A DNA stretch of 64,000 nucleotides from Microglena sp. YARC (Eukaryota > Chlorophyta > Chlorophyceae > Chlamydomonadales > Chlamydomonadaceae). The notes below the pieces were generated by a model. That model was not told the origin of the DNA, did not search any database, and saw nothing but the letters and a program-made list of their open reading frames with translations. The DNA lies in contig CM039466.1 in NCBI GenBank assembly GCA_022414725.1, positions 16,890,786 to 16,954,785 of the forward strand, given 5' to 3'. Of this stretch, positions 40,222 through 53,269 are shown in pieces. Position 1 is the stretch's first letter, and every line of letters begins with the position of its first letter. The position numbers and the translations under genes were made by a program.

Positions 40222-42690
40222 ATGCTTGATGAAGACATCTTCCTAGTTCGCAGTAACACCGAGCTGCGCGGACATGTCACGGTACCCGCCTCGATTACAT
40301 CCATCGGTCGATTCTCTTCTTATGGTCCTTCAATCTTTCACGCCGGGAGCAGCGTTCTCCAATGCACCAACTACATTCCGGTGCCAACATCGCATGCAGT
40401 TCGATCATCGATGCAAGAGGAGGAAATAGCTGTATCAGGATTCTATCGAATGCTGCTCTGACACTTACTGATTCTGGAGGAGGAATGGCATTTTTATCAG
40501 CTCCACTCCATTCCACACAAGATGTGCATCTGCAAAAAGAGCTAAAAGTCCATGGCAATGCGACCTTCGATACACACGTCCGTTAACGGCACGCTATACT
40601 CGCGAACAACTTACATTCGTCTTTCAAAACATTCCAAGCTAGCAACATCTTGATTTCACCAGGTGGAATTGATTCAGTTCGGAGAAGGAGGCTCTTCGGG
40701 GTCCCCGACCATCTCCTTTTCAAACGCTCCGGACACGGGTCTGTTCAATCCAGTGGCTAGAACCACTAGTGTGGTCGCAGGAGGGACGGAGATGGTGCGT
40801 GTGTCCAGACACAACCGTATCATGGTTGGGGGATCTCGTGGTGTCATCGAACATAATCCGATGACGAACGCGACGCAGTACCTGGGGACATCGACCATGC
40901 ACTTCAAAGAGGCGTGGATCGACGAGCTCCACATCTCGTCGAACACTCTCTACATCGGGGACATTGCCCGTGCTTTGCGCTGATAATGATTGCCGTGTCC
41001 ATCCGCGCTGACCCGGGGCAAGGCATCACGCTAACGACCACCGGCGATGGGGGAGACATCCCTGGTGTCCCGCCAAGGGAGTCAATGTAGTGTCTGAAGG
41101 GGGTGTCATTGATGCGTGTATCAGGACCTCTAGGGAGAGTTAACATCCAGTCTAGCGGAGCAGTGGCACCGTGAATTTGGGAGCGGAAAAGGAAATTGTG
41201 ATGACAGCACCTCTTACGACGATATCAAGTAAACATGATCGTAAAAGGTGACCTGACTGTAGAAGGCACACAATTAACGTGAACAAGCAACGGTGACGAT
41301 TGAGGACAATATAATTGTACTTAACTCAGGTGAGATAGGATCAGGTGTCTCAAAGGGTGAGGCAGGATTTTCTATAGATTGGGGAGATGCTCCCGAATAT
41401 CAGCTTCTTTTTAGGGAAGTCGGACAACGCGTTCGTAATAGGTCGCTAGGCTCCCTCACACCCATAGCGACCGAGACATTTGCACAAAACGCAAATAACA
41501 TATCCAGTGGAACATTAGCGGTTGCTAGAGGAGGAACGGGAGTCTCCTTCAGTACCGGAACAGGGAAAACCGTGCTCAGCGATAATGCTACGATGAGCAA
41601 CTTGACGACCATAGGAGGCATGATCAGAGGTAACGGTAGCGGACTTAACCGCCTGAACGCAAACAATATTTACGTTGGGAACATTAGCGGTTGAATAGAG
41701 AGAACGGGGTCTCCACCAGTACCGGAACAGGTCCCTAGTGTTTTTTGAGTAGTTTTCCAACGTTTACGGGAAACAGCTAACTTTTGCATCTCTAACAACT
41801 TCTGGGCCTTCGACGAATAAATGGTAACCATGACCTTCGGAACCGGAGTCAATCTATCTGTAAAACCCTAACGATTCCGTGACAATGCTCCAGGGTACTC
41901 TTGGGATACTGATACAATTACCGGAATGTTATCGTGTTGCGGCAGATACAATAGGGGCTGTAGTGGGGTCAATAAAGCTACTATAAACAGCTACACGGGA
42001 TAGTGGCAGTAGCGGAGCTAATATAACCAGTATAAGTGCTGCAAACATATCCAGTGGAATATAGCGATTGTTTAATAGGAAGGCACGGGAGTCAGTACTG
42101 GCTTACGTGGTCCCTGAACGCAAACATATATATCCAGTGGAACATTGGCGGTTGTTAGACGCGCACAGGGGTCACCCTTAGTACCGGAACCGGGAGCAAA
42201 CGTGTTGAGTGACAACGCAACTATGAGCAACTTGACGACCATAGGAGGCATGATCACGTAACGTGTCGGACTTTACCGCATTGAACGCAAACAAACATAT
42301 CCAGAGAACATTAGCGGTTGATAGAGGAGGAACGGGGGTCCCACCAGTACCGGAACAGTAGAGTGTTTTGAAGTATTCTCAACGTTTACCGGGAACAGCT
42401 AAACTTTTGCAATCTCTAACAACTTCTGGGCCATTCGACGATAATATGGTAACATGACCTTCGGAACCGGATCAATTCTATTTGTAAACCCTAACGATTC
42501 CGTGACTGCTCCAGGGTACTCTTGGGATACTGATACAAATACCGGAATGACAAGTCTTGTCAAATTATATGATTAATACGAGGGATTGGGTTAGAATTGT
42601 TCGAGAGAGCCTGTCTGCAGATCCAGATTACATTCATCAAACGTTTTCGCAGGTGTACAATTTGTGATGGAGAATGGGGTCGGCGAGTCA
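40222..42690 (+). pseudogene. Fibre-like protein B (noisy left copy)
   Basis: Starts MLDEDIFLVRSNTELRGHVT. Modules in order: NAPDTGLFNPVA with VVAGGTEMVRVS, QYLGTSTMHFKEAWIDELHI (40,663-40,983), then NAANNISSGTLAVARGGTGV-type repeats (41,293-41,694 and beyond) and APGYSWDTDTNTGM. The 'ISSGTLxVxRGGTG' and 'DTGL/MY/F' words are hallmarks of phage-like tail-fibre proteins. Many indels after about 41,000; the same gene appears at 50,701-53,195. Probably one intact gene in the organism. Confidence 0.65.
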
Positions 42691-42699
42691 TCATCGTTG

Positions 42700-45586
42700 G
42701 TACATGGAGCTGACCAAACATGATGACGTTGCTGAAACTTGATCGGATTATGAAGGGGATGAGGATAGGAGCGTGCACCTGGGCGAGCGATTTGTGTGGT
42801 CAAGATGAAATTGAGTTACCTTTATTCCCCATGAATTGCTCCCGTAAAAAGATAGACACACTGGTACTGGACATGAACAAGTTGCTTGGAGAGTTATATA
42901 TTTCGCAATTTTTTCCACATATGCTCATCTTTTTGAGCAATCGTATCGCCTGTCCTCCTGTAAATCGCAATTCTTCTACCTGTGCCTTCTTGCACTCATA
43001 ATACCCAACAAATTAGGTTGACTCTTGCGAAATTCAAGAGTAGTCGGCTTCTGTTCACATTGTAAGGAAGCGGGCCAATCCAAGTGACATCAAGACTGAA
43101 ACCAGATCATTCCAGACTGTCTATACTCATGACACACAATGCCTCAATCACCGTATTGACCAACCATTAGAGCGGCGAAATACACCACTACTTCAAATGA
43201 GAATACCACAAATGCAAAGCGCCTCGTCGGACATCGTGCTGCAGTGATTCAATGCCCTAACAAAGAATTCGACGTATTATCAAGAGACCCCCATGTAGCA
43301 ACTCCAACCAAGCTGCAACAGCTCACTTCGCTCGCAAGAGTGCAGTGTTTGAGAGAGTCGGAGAGGAACCAAGTACCCTTTGCGATTAGTTACTACACTT
43401 TCAAGCGACTTGAAAAGTGAGCAACTTGCTCTCCTCCAGAACTTATGTTACGGAAGAATAACGAAACCTTCTTTGCACGACACTTGCATCTGTCTCAGGC
43501 GGGGTCTCCCTTTACCATCGAAACACTTTGCTCTCGGCTCACATGACCCTCTCTGCAGTACCACAAAATATTCGAGACATCGGGAAGAAACAAAAAGAAA
43601 ACGAAATATTCGCACATTCTTCTTGCCTTACAATCAGATTCACTCTGTCACATTCCTGATTCGAAAATGGCCTTTTCTATTGGTCAAGGAGGTACCAACT
43701 CGATTCATGCAAGCAACTTTGTTCCAAAAAACCAATCAAGAATATGGGACCGCTTCGCAAACCTCAAGAAAGTGGAGACAGTCGCGGAAGTCGTTTACGC
43801 ATCTTGACAACGGGCTTCAGTCAGCATCTTATGAATAGCCTACGTGTCTGACATGTTTCATTCCTGCAGACTTCTTCTACAGCGGCGCAATGAATGTGAC
43901 AACAGACACGTGCATCGTATCCTTCCGTGACAATGTTAGTGGCTCGTAGACCGGTTTACTGAATCGTGACTGTAAACAGATCGCGGGACGTACCATCTAC
44001 AGCTGGCCCAATATTATCGCAAAGGGGTCTGATTTCAAGTCTCAGCGTCAAACTAGTTTGGAAACATCGACGGCTACATTCATAATATCATTCCCGAGAT
44101 AAGACTCTTCAGATCTGAAACCAGGATTGGTGGCTTTCCCAGGTTCACATGTTGACACGCACCAAATTCTCTTAGGCACATCGTGCTTCGAGGGAATACC
44201 AAAACTCCGCTTTTCGGCATGTACTGCAAAAAACAGAAACTCATGTAGAATTTGCTGAACTTCGATTAGCTCGAGGCGAGAAGAGCCGAAGAACTTCTTT
44301 TTGCGTGATTGAAGTCTGGGCGACGCCATCATAACGCTGCAGGAACATCTATGCTTACACAAACAAGGCTTTGGGAGAGAGCGACCTCTCGCGTTCGCAA
44401 ACGCCGCCGGAAGTTCCTCGAAAACCACACACCCCTGATACTGATATGGGCACACAGACGTTAACGTTACCAAAGAGCTACTCGAATATCTTCGGAAGCC
44501 TCTTCACCTCTGCCACCCCCAACCGTTGCCAAAACAAACATCTCCACTGGATGATTACAAGGTGGTCCACTTTATTTGAGAACAACTGTATTGCAAGAGA
44601 TATCGACAAGATTAGATGCAAAGAGAATCGGGATATCTTTGGAGGCTTTTAGAATTGACTTGCAAAATGAATCGATGTTCTGCAATCGTATGGACTCATT
44701 TCACCTAACTTCTGTAGTGGGTATTTTGCCTTTCTGACATGTAGTTCAAATCTGTTAAATCAAGAAGGAGATGAATAGCTACATTAAATTAGAATTTGCC
44801 TTGAAAAATACAGGTTTATCATAGGGACGTCGTGCCAGTACCAAAAACATATCACTAAACAATCCCACGGGACTAAACGTGACTCGACGATTAATGGCCT
44901 CAGATTTAATTATGGAAATGTTGTCGAACCCCAAAGCTCAAGAAACTCAAGACGTGTTTCTGATGACAAAGGCACCGCACTATCGGTCGCGACGGGCACA
45001 AATGATCCTTGCTACCCACAAGAGAAGCCCCGCAATCACACGAGTGAAACGGCATTTCTATACCCCGCTCTGTACTAGCATTCAGAATAACATCCTCCAT
45101 CGCGAAGTAAGGAGGTGCAGGGCGCGGGGACAGGGACCTAGTTAAACGCCGTGGCTGGACTCAAAAAAAACCCACGAAAGCACAGCGGAACGGGAAAAGA
45201 ACGACGAGGAACGCGGGCAAAAGGCAAGAAGGGAAAACACCGAAAACACGTGGTCCAAAAAACAAAAAACAGTTCCCCCCACACTATCAACAACGGCAAA
45301 AATCGAAAAAATCCAATGAAATGATTTCCAGGATTTTTTCAGGAACAGAAAGGTTTAGCGGGAGGAAGCGGAACATTATTCAAAACCGGAAAGGGCAGGA
45401 TGGGTAGGGAAGTTTATTCGGAGACCATTATCAACGGGGAAAGGAGAAGGAGGGAGAGGTTTAGGGTGGCGGAACATATCAAAAAAAAAAAAAAAAAAAC
45501 CCGGGAGCAAGAGGAGTTAGGGCTTTGGGGCGGGGGGGGGGGAAAAAAAATCCCTCCTTTCTTCCCCTTTATTTTTTTTTTTTTTT
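42700..45586 (+). other. Noisy left copy of the 53.2-55.7 kb region
   Basis: Corresponds segment by segment to 53,200-55,680 but with deletions, substitutions and homopolymer errors that increase towards the gap; the last 400 bases barely align. Any frame here is unreliable. Use the right copy. Confidence 0.8.
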
Positions 45587-46586
45587 NNNNNNNNNNNNNN
45601 NNNNNNNNNNNNNNNNNNNNNNNNNNNNNNNNNNNNNNNNNNNNNNNNNNNNNNNNNNNNNNNNNNNNNNNNNNNNNNNNNNNNNNNNNNNNNNNNNNNN
45701 NNNNNNNNNNNNNNNNNNNNNNNNNNNNNNNNNNNNNNNNNNNNNNNNNNNNNNNNNNNNNNNNNNNNNNNNNNNNNNNNNNNNNNNNNNNNNNNNNNNN
45801 NNNNNNNNNNNNNNNNNNNNNNNNNNNNNNNNNNNNNNNNNNNNNNNNNNNNNNNNNNNNNNNNNNNNNNNNNNNNNNNNNNNNNNNNNNNNNNNNNNNN
45901 NNNNNNNNNNNNNNNNNNNNNNNNNNNNNNNNNNNNNNNNNNNNNNNNNNNNNNNNNNNNNNNNNNNNNNNNNNNNNNNNNNNNNNNNNNNNNNNNNNNN
46001 NNNNNNNNNNNNNNNNNNNNNNNNNNNNNNNNNNNNNNNNNNNNNNNNNNNNNNNNNNNNNNNNNNNNNNNNNNNNNNNNNNNNNNNNNNNNNNNNNNNN
46101 NNNNNNNNNNNNNNNNNNNNNNNNNNNNNNNNNNNNNNNNNNNNNNNNNNNNNNNNNNNNNNNNNNNNNNNNNNNNNNNNNNNNNNNNNNNNNNNNNNNN
46201 NNNNNNNNNNNNNNNNNNNNNNNNNNNNNNNNNNNNNNNNNNNNNNNNNNNNNNNNNNNNNNNNNNNNNNNNNNNNNNNNNNNNNNNNNNNNNNNNNNNN
46301 NNNNNNNNNNNNNNNNNNNNNNNNNNNNNNNNNNNNNNNNNNNNNNNNNNNNNNNNNNNNNNNNNNNNNNNNNNNNNNNNNNNNNNNNNNNNNNNNNNNN
46401 NNNNNNNNNNNNNNNNNNNNNNNNNNNNNNNNNNNNNNNNNNNNNNNNNNNNNNNNNNNNNNNNNNNNNNNNNNNNNNNNNNNNNNNNNNNNNNNNNNNN
46501 NNNNNNNNNNNNNNNNNNNNNNNNNNNNNNNNNNNNNNNNNNNNNNNNNNNNNNNNNNNNNNNNNNNNNNNNNNNNNNNNNNNNNN
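45587..46586. other. Assembly gap of exactly 1,000 N
   Basis: A fixed-length run of N between two overlapping contig ends. Frames reported across it are meaningless. Confidence 1.
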
Positions 46587-49500
46587 AGTCCCGATCAATG
46601 TCTCGAGCTTCGATCTCTTGTCGGTTAAAACGCATCGTGGCCATTGCATGTGGTACCATACACCACATTGCCCTGGCTTCGACAGGACGCCGTGGCACGC
46701 ATGGGATAACAACGGTTATCCGCAATCTCGCGAAAATAATATCACTTCTTCATCAAAGTATTTCCCGCTCGATGTATCGAGCTTCGGATCTCTTGTCGCT
46801 AAAACGATCGTGGCCATTGCGGGCGGTTCAATATCACACCGCCTTGCCCTGGACTCGACGGGACGCGTTCACGCATCGGGGATACAAGTTAGATGCCAGC
46901 TCGGAAATAATACTACCCCTCTAATCAAATGTCCCGCCCCGATGTATCGAGCTTCGGATCTTTGTCCGGTAGAGGAGTCGTTGTGCCATTGCGGGCGGAC
47001 GGCAGTCACACGCTTGCCCGTGACTCTACGGGCTACGCTGTGCACGCATGGGGATACAACCAATTAAGGTTCAGCTCCGGAAATAATTACTACTAACACT
47101 ATGTCATTAGTTCACCCACTGTAATCGAACAAAGACCGCGGTGACTTTCCATACCTCGTGTCTTATCGGACCGGTCTTTGGTTCTCAAACAAAATTGCTA
47201 ACGAATATTGCGTTTACCTCCAGTTCCTCCCTCATGGCGGTAGGCACGAATGCTTCCCGTCAGATCGGCGATAATTACGCGATCCGATTAGGTACGATGT
47301 CCCGCGATGTTGGTGTTGGAAGTTTGGACAGTGTCATCATCAGTTCAGCAGAGAGTGTTTAGCACAGCGCGATCGCTTTACAAAGCGGGAAGTCTGGTGC
47401 TAGGGGTAATAATACATATGGTCAATGCGGAAAAGAATACCGCTGTGCTGTAGTGAGCGTTCCCAGCTAAAGTCTGTTAGTATCACGAATGCAGTCGAGG
47501 CGCATGTGGAAAACGGGATTCACAGTTCGTACGCAATGCTGACGATACGTCATGGCATTACACAGGTTAACAATGCGAGTGGGACAATTAGTGCTGGAAT
47601 GAGTATTGTTGCAAACATCCACATTCACACCTAACCCTTATAACTGGATTGGTAAGTATCAGAAACAGATTGCGGCAGGTACATCTCATGCTGCTTCCAT
47701 CGATGGCTCAGGTACTTTTGCGTATGCCGAAGCGTGTCTGGGTCTCGGGTATACTAGGCAAATTTGGGATTGGGTGATACTTCTTAATAAAGATGTACCC
47801 ACAATCGTGGATGTGTCCTTATTGGGACTTTGCCAAAGCGACAACATGTCGCTCTTGGAGGTGCATCATACAGTCGTTGGTATGTAGCGAATCTGGAAAA
47901 GTTTACACAGCAGGTCCTTGAACGATGTCGGACAATTGGTTCGATCTACTGGATTCGGGAGTGGTGTGGGTTATCAATGCATTTGGTGCCCAGTGACAGA
48001 TATGCCTACACCTGCAACGCCTTTGCGTGCAGCTTGTGGTGGTTTGAAACATACTGCATTGCACCTGTGTCGAGCGATCGTATCGTTACTTACTTTTGGC
48101 GATCGTGGTAATGGACAAACGATCGTTTCGCATTGTCCGCGAGAAACGGAGTGCGCGCACACATTGCATGGATGCCGCAAATTAGTGGAAGTTATCGCGG
48201 GCCGGATGGCGAGGCGGCATTGACTGTGCGCTGCACTCGTGGCTGGGACAGGGGAACGTCTACACACGTGGAAATTAGCCCGCCTATGTCGGAAAATGTG
48301 ATCAGGGTACGGCAGAGTGTGCCGCCAACGCATCTTGTCTTTGGCAATACAGAAAACATGGGGAAAAGGAAGCAAGAGACTATCAATCGAAACACTGCCC
48401 ATTTTGCCCAAGAATTCGAAAATAAATATGAGTGATTTCTCCCATTATGATATCACCGACAGGTAGCATTATCACCTGTGGACATATAACACCGGCCAAC
48501 TACTGGAAATAACACGACATCCAGTGCGACGACATTTCATTACAAACCATATCGAGTAATGGATCTCTTGTCGGCCAACAACACTTGCCTTTAAACGCGT
48601 GTACGATCGTGGCCATCGGGCGCGCCTCAGAAAAAGACACGTGGCCACGTGCCCATTGACTCGACGGGACGCCGTGCACGCATGGGGAAACAACGTAAGG
48701 CCAGCTCGGAAATAATACTACCACAATCAAATGTTCCGATCGATGTTCGAGTTCGGATCTCTTGTCGGAAAAACGATCGTGGGCCATTCGCGGGCAGCGA
48801 CATCACACGCTTGCCCTGACTCGACGGGACGCCGTGCGCATTGGGCGATTGAAACACGCTCGATTATATGAAATAATACAACCGCTACCACAAAACTCAT
48901 TAGTCAAAAAAGGACCGATCGAGGTATCGAATGCGTCGGCATCTCTTTCGGAAGGACGATCGTGGCCATGGGACCTGGGCGGTCAAATCACACGCTTCGC
49001 CGGTGGACTCGACGGACGCGTGCACGCATGGGGCGAAAGCAATCTCCGGAAAATAATACTACCACTAATTCATTAGTGGCCGATCGAGTATCGAGTTTCG
49101 GATCTCTTGTTTCGGTTTAAAACGATCGTGGCCATTGTGCGTGCGGCAGGCCTATCACACGCTTGCCCTTCGACTCTGACGGGACGCGGCACGCATGGGG
49201 CAACCAATTCGGTAGCGGCCAGCTCGGAAATAATACTACCACTCAATCAAATTTTCGATCGATGTATTCGAGTTTCGGATCTCTTGTCGGATAAAACGAT
49301 CGTGGCTATTGCGGGCGGCAGGCAATTACACGCTTGCCCTTGACTCTACGGGACGCGTGCACGCATGGGGATAACAAACCCGGTTTCGGCAATCTCGGAA
49401 ATAATACTACCACTCATTCATCAGTCCCGATCGATGTATCGAGTTTCGGATCTCTTTTCGGTAAAACGATTGTGGCTATTGCGGGCCGGCTGTCAATCAC

Positions 49501-50660
49501 ACGCTTGCCCTTGACTCGACGAGACGCGTGCACGCATGGGGAAACAACAATTTCGGCCCAGCTCGGAACTGTACTACCACCCAAAGACCACCTCAAATGC
49601 GTAACCCGTTTAGCGTTCACAACCGTTAACAGAGACGGTCTCAAACTTGTTTCGTGAACTTCACAGGCCAACATCGTTGCTTCGTGGACGCGCTTCGCTC
49701 CAGCACGTCTACGCGATCACGAAGGACTTGTTGTCGTCACCGACAAAAACGCATACGCATCCGGTCTGTTAACCGAGGACGACAACGCGCCATGACAATC
49801 AACCAAAGCCCTACCTCTCGTATCTCTTTCCAAGGTCCCAAAAGATCCCCGTGCATTCGGTGTGATCTCGCTCACCCAGGACCATCCCGCAGGTCCATCT
49901 GCAGCCATCTCAGGAACAGAGCTCCTAAGGATCGCAGAACAAGGTGATGTACGTGTCAAATCAATTCGATCGGCGAAGGATGCATCTGGGTTTATGTGAC
50001 GCAGACCGGATCAACTATCCATGCAGGTGATTACGTCACCACCAAGTAGTTTGTCCGGTTACGCGTCTCTCCAAGTATTCAGATGATGGAGATGTACCGG
50101 ATGAAGTACATTACGAACTTATACGGTCGCAAAACTCACGATGGATTGTGATTTTCTCACAGCTCTGGTAGATGTTTTGAAGAAGTACAAAAAGATGAAT
50201 ATTGGGCAATGTCGTTTCGATGCAGACGGATCTCTCGTGTACACGATCGTGACCACGACAAAGGGTCCTTCTGTTTGGACCCAGTTACCGGAGAGACACG
50301 TACTGGGGAACCACTCGAAACACCTATTCCAGTGACCGAACCTGCCTACGAAAATGCGCTGGATGACAACCGAAATCGATGCATCCTCAGGTGTAATCGA
50401 TCACGACTCTTATTTCAAAAGAAGATTACGAGAAAACGTATGTCAGATGGACAATTAGTCGGTTTGTCACGTGCAGCTTTCGTTGGATGCACTTATCATT
50501 GCGGATAAGTGTACGACAACGTTGTTAGAAAATTGGCATTTATAAAAACTTTTGACGATTAATTCAAGGACGCTATGCAGCAAAATTCGTCTCCCTGAAT
50601 AAGAACTGATTATATCCGATTTATATTTCAAATAATACCCGTGAAAAAAAGTGTGTGTGT
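46587..50660 (+). pseudogene. Fibre-like protein A (noisy right copy)
   Basis: Begins AGTCCCGATCAATGTCTCGA, equal to 36,365, and follows 36,365-40,170 throughout with many one- and two-base indels (for example CTCGCTAAAACG for CTTGTCGGTAAAACG). Same RCC1 repeats and C-terminal fibre domain. In this copy MDCDFLTALVDVLKKYKKMN (50,141) follows the GDYVTTSS domain, matching the usual end of such fibre domains. Confidence 0.8.
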
Positions 50661-50700
50661 ATGATAAATAATAAACGAAACAACTGCTGATTTGTTCGTC

Positions 50701-53195
50701 ATGCTTGATGAAGACATCTTCCTAGTTCGCAGTAAACCTTCACTGAGCTGCGCGGACATGTCACGGTACCCGCCTCGATTACATCCATCGGTCGATTCTC
50801 TTCTTATGGTCCTTCAATCTTTCACGCCGGAGCAGCGTTCTCCAATGCACCAACTACATTCGGGTGCCAACATCGCATGCAGTTCGATCATCGATGCAAG
50901 AGGAGGAATAGCTGTATCAAGGATTCCTATCGAATGCTGCTCTGACACTTACTGATTCTGGAGGAGGAATGGCATTTTATCAGCTCCACTCCATTCCACA
51001 CAAGATGTGCATCTGCCAAAAAGAGCTAAAAGTCCATGGCAATGCGACCTTCGATACACACGTCTCCGTTAACGGCACGCTATACGCGAACAACTTAACA
51101 TTCGTCTTCAAAACATTCCAAGCTAGCAACATCTTTGATTTCACCAGGTGGAATGATTCAGTTCGGAGAAGGAGGCTCTTCGGGGTCCACCGACCATCTC
51201 CTTTTCAAAGCTCCGGACACGGTCTGTTCAATCCAGTGGCTAGAACACTAGGTGTGGTCGCAGGAGGGACGGAGATTGGTGCGTGTGTCAGACACAACCG
51301 TATCATTGTTGGGGGATTCTCGTGGTGTCATCGAACATAATCCCGATGACGAACGCGACGCCAGTTACCTGGGGACATCGACCATGCACTTCAAAGAGGC
51401 GTGGATCGACGAGCTCCACATCTCGTCGAACACTCTCTACATCGCGGGACATTCGGCCCGTGCTTTGCGGCTGATAATGATGCCGTGTCCATCCTGCGCT
51501 GACCCGGGGCAAGGCATCACGCTAACGACCACCGGCGATGGGGAGACATCCCTGGTGTCCGCCAAGGGAGTCAATGTGTGTCTGGAAGGGGGTGTCATGA
51601 TGCGCGTGTATCAGGACCTCTAGGGAGAGTTAACATCCAGTCTAGCGGAAGCAGGTGGGCAGCCGGTGAATTTGGGGAGCGGAAAAGGAAATTGTGATGA
51701 CAGCACCTCTTACGACGATATCAAGTAACATGATCGTAAAAGGTGACCTGACTGTAGAAGGCACACAATTAACGGTGAACCACATAGCAGACGGTGACGA
51801 CGATGTGAGGACCAATATAATTGTACTTAACTCAGGGTGAGATAGGATCAGGTGTCTTCAAAGGGTGAGCAGGAATTTTTCTATAGATAGGGAGATGCTC
51901 CCCGAATATCAGCTTCTTTTTAGGAGTCGGACCGAACGCGTTCGTAATAGGTCCGCTAGGCTCCCTCACAACCCATAGCGACCGAGACATTTGCACAAAA
52001 ACGCAAACAACATATCCAGTGGAACATTAGCGGTTGCTAGAGGAGGAACGGGAGTCTCCTTCAGTACCGGAACAGGGAAACCGTGCTCAGCGATAATGCT
52101 AACGATGAGCAACTTGACGACCATAGGAGCATGATCAGAGGTAACGGTAGCGGACTTACCGCCTTTTGAACGCAAAACACAATATTTCCGTTGGAACATT
52201 AGCGGTTGATAGATTAGGAGGAACGGGGTCTCCACCAGTACCGGAACAGGTAGTGTTGTTTTGAGTTAGTTTTCCAACGTTTTACGGGAACAGCTTAACT
52301 TTGCATCTCTAACAACTTCTGGGCCTTCGACGATAAATTGGTAACATGACCTTCGGAACCGGAGTCAATCTATCTTGTAAACCCTAACGATTCCGTGACT
52401 GCCTCCAGGGTACTCTTGGGATACTGATACAAATACCGGAATGTATCGTGTTGCGGCAGATACAATAGGGTTTGCTGTAGGGGGGTCAATAAAGCTACTA
52501 TAAAACAGCACGGGGGATAGTGGGTAGCGGAGCTAATATATCCAGTTTAAGTGCTGCCAACATATCCAGTGGAATATTAGCGATTGTTAATGGAGGCACG
52601 GGAGTCAGTACTGGCTTAGGTGGTCCCTGAACGCAAACAATATATCCAGTGGAACATTGGCGGTTGTTAGAGGCGGTCACAGGGTCACCCTTAGTACCGG
52701 AACCGGGAAGCAACGTGTTGAGTGACAACGCAAACTATGAGCAACTTGACGACCATAAGGAGGCATGATCAGCGTAACGGTGTCGGACTTTACCGCATTG
52801 AACGCAAACAACATATCCAGAGGAACATTAGCGGTTGATAGAGGAGGAACGGGGGTCTCCCCAGTACCGGAAACAGGTAGCGTTGTTTTGAAGTAGTTCT
52901 CCAACGTTTACGGGAACAGCTAACTTTGCATCTCTAACAACTTCTGGGCCTTCGACGATAAATGGTAACATGACCTTCGGAAACGGAGTCAATCTATTTG
53001 TAAACTAACGATTCCGTGACTGCTCCAGGGTACTCTTGGGATACTGATACAAATACCGGAATGACAAGTCTTGTTTATATGGGGATTGGGTTAGGAATGT
53101 TCGAGAGAGCCTGTCGCAAGATCCAGATACATCAAAACACGGGGGACAATGTTGTGGTATGGATGGGGTCGGCGAGTCATCACTGACCAAACATG
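50701..53195 (+). pseudogene. Fibre-like protein B (right copy)
   Basis: Same gene as 40,222-42,690, starting at ATG 50,701. Contains KELKVHGNATFDTHVSVNGT, the NTLYIAGHSARALR region, NNISSGTLAVARGGTGV-type repeats and APGYSWDTDTNTGMTSLVYM. Fewer errors than the left copy towards its 3' end but still broken by indels. Confidence 0.7.
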
Positions 53196-53269
53196 ATGAC
53201 GTTGCTGAATTGTCGATTATGAGGGATTGAGGATGAGGAGCGTTGGCGCGAGCGATACCTTTTAATGGC

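Noticed and set aside
45400..47067. Frames across the N gap (up to 555 codons)
   Set aside because: Mostly undetermined bases; the flanks are noisy overlap sequence.
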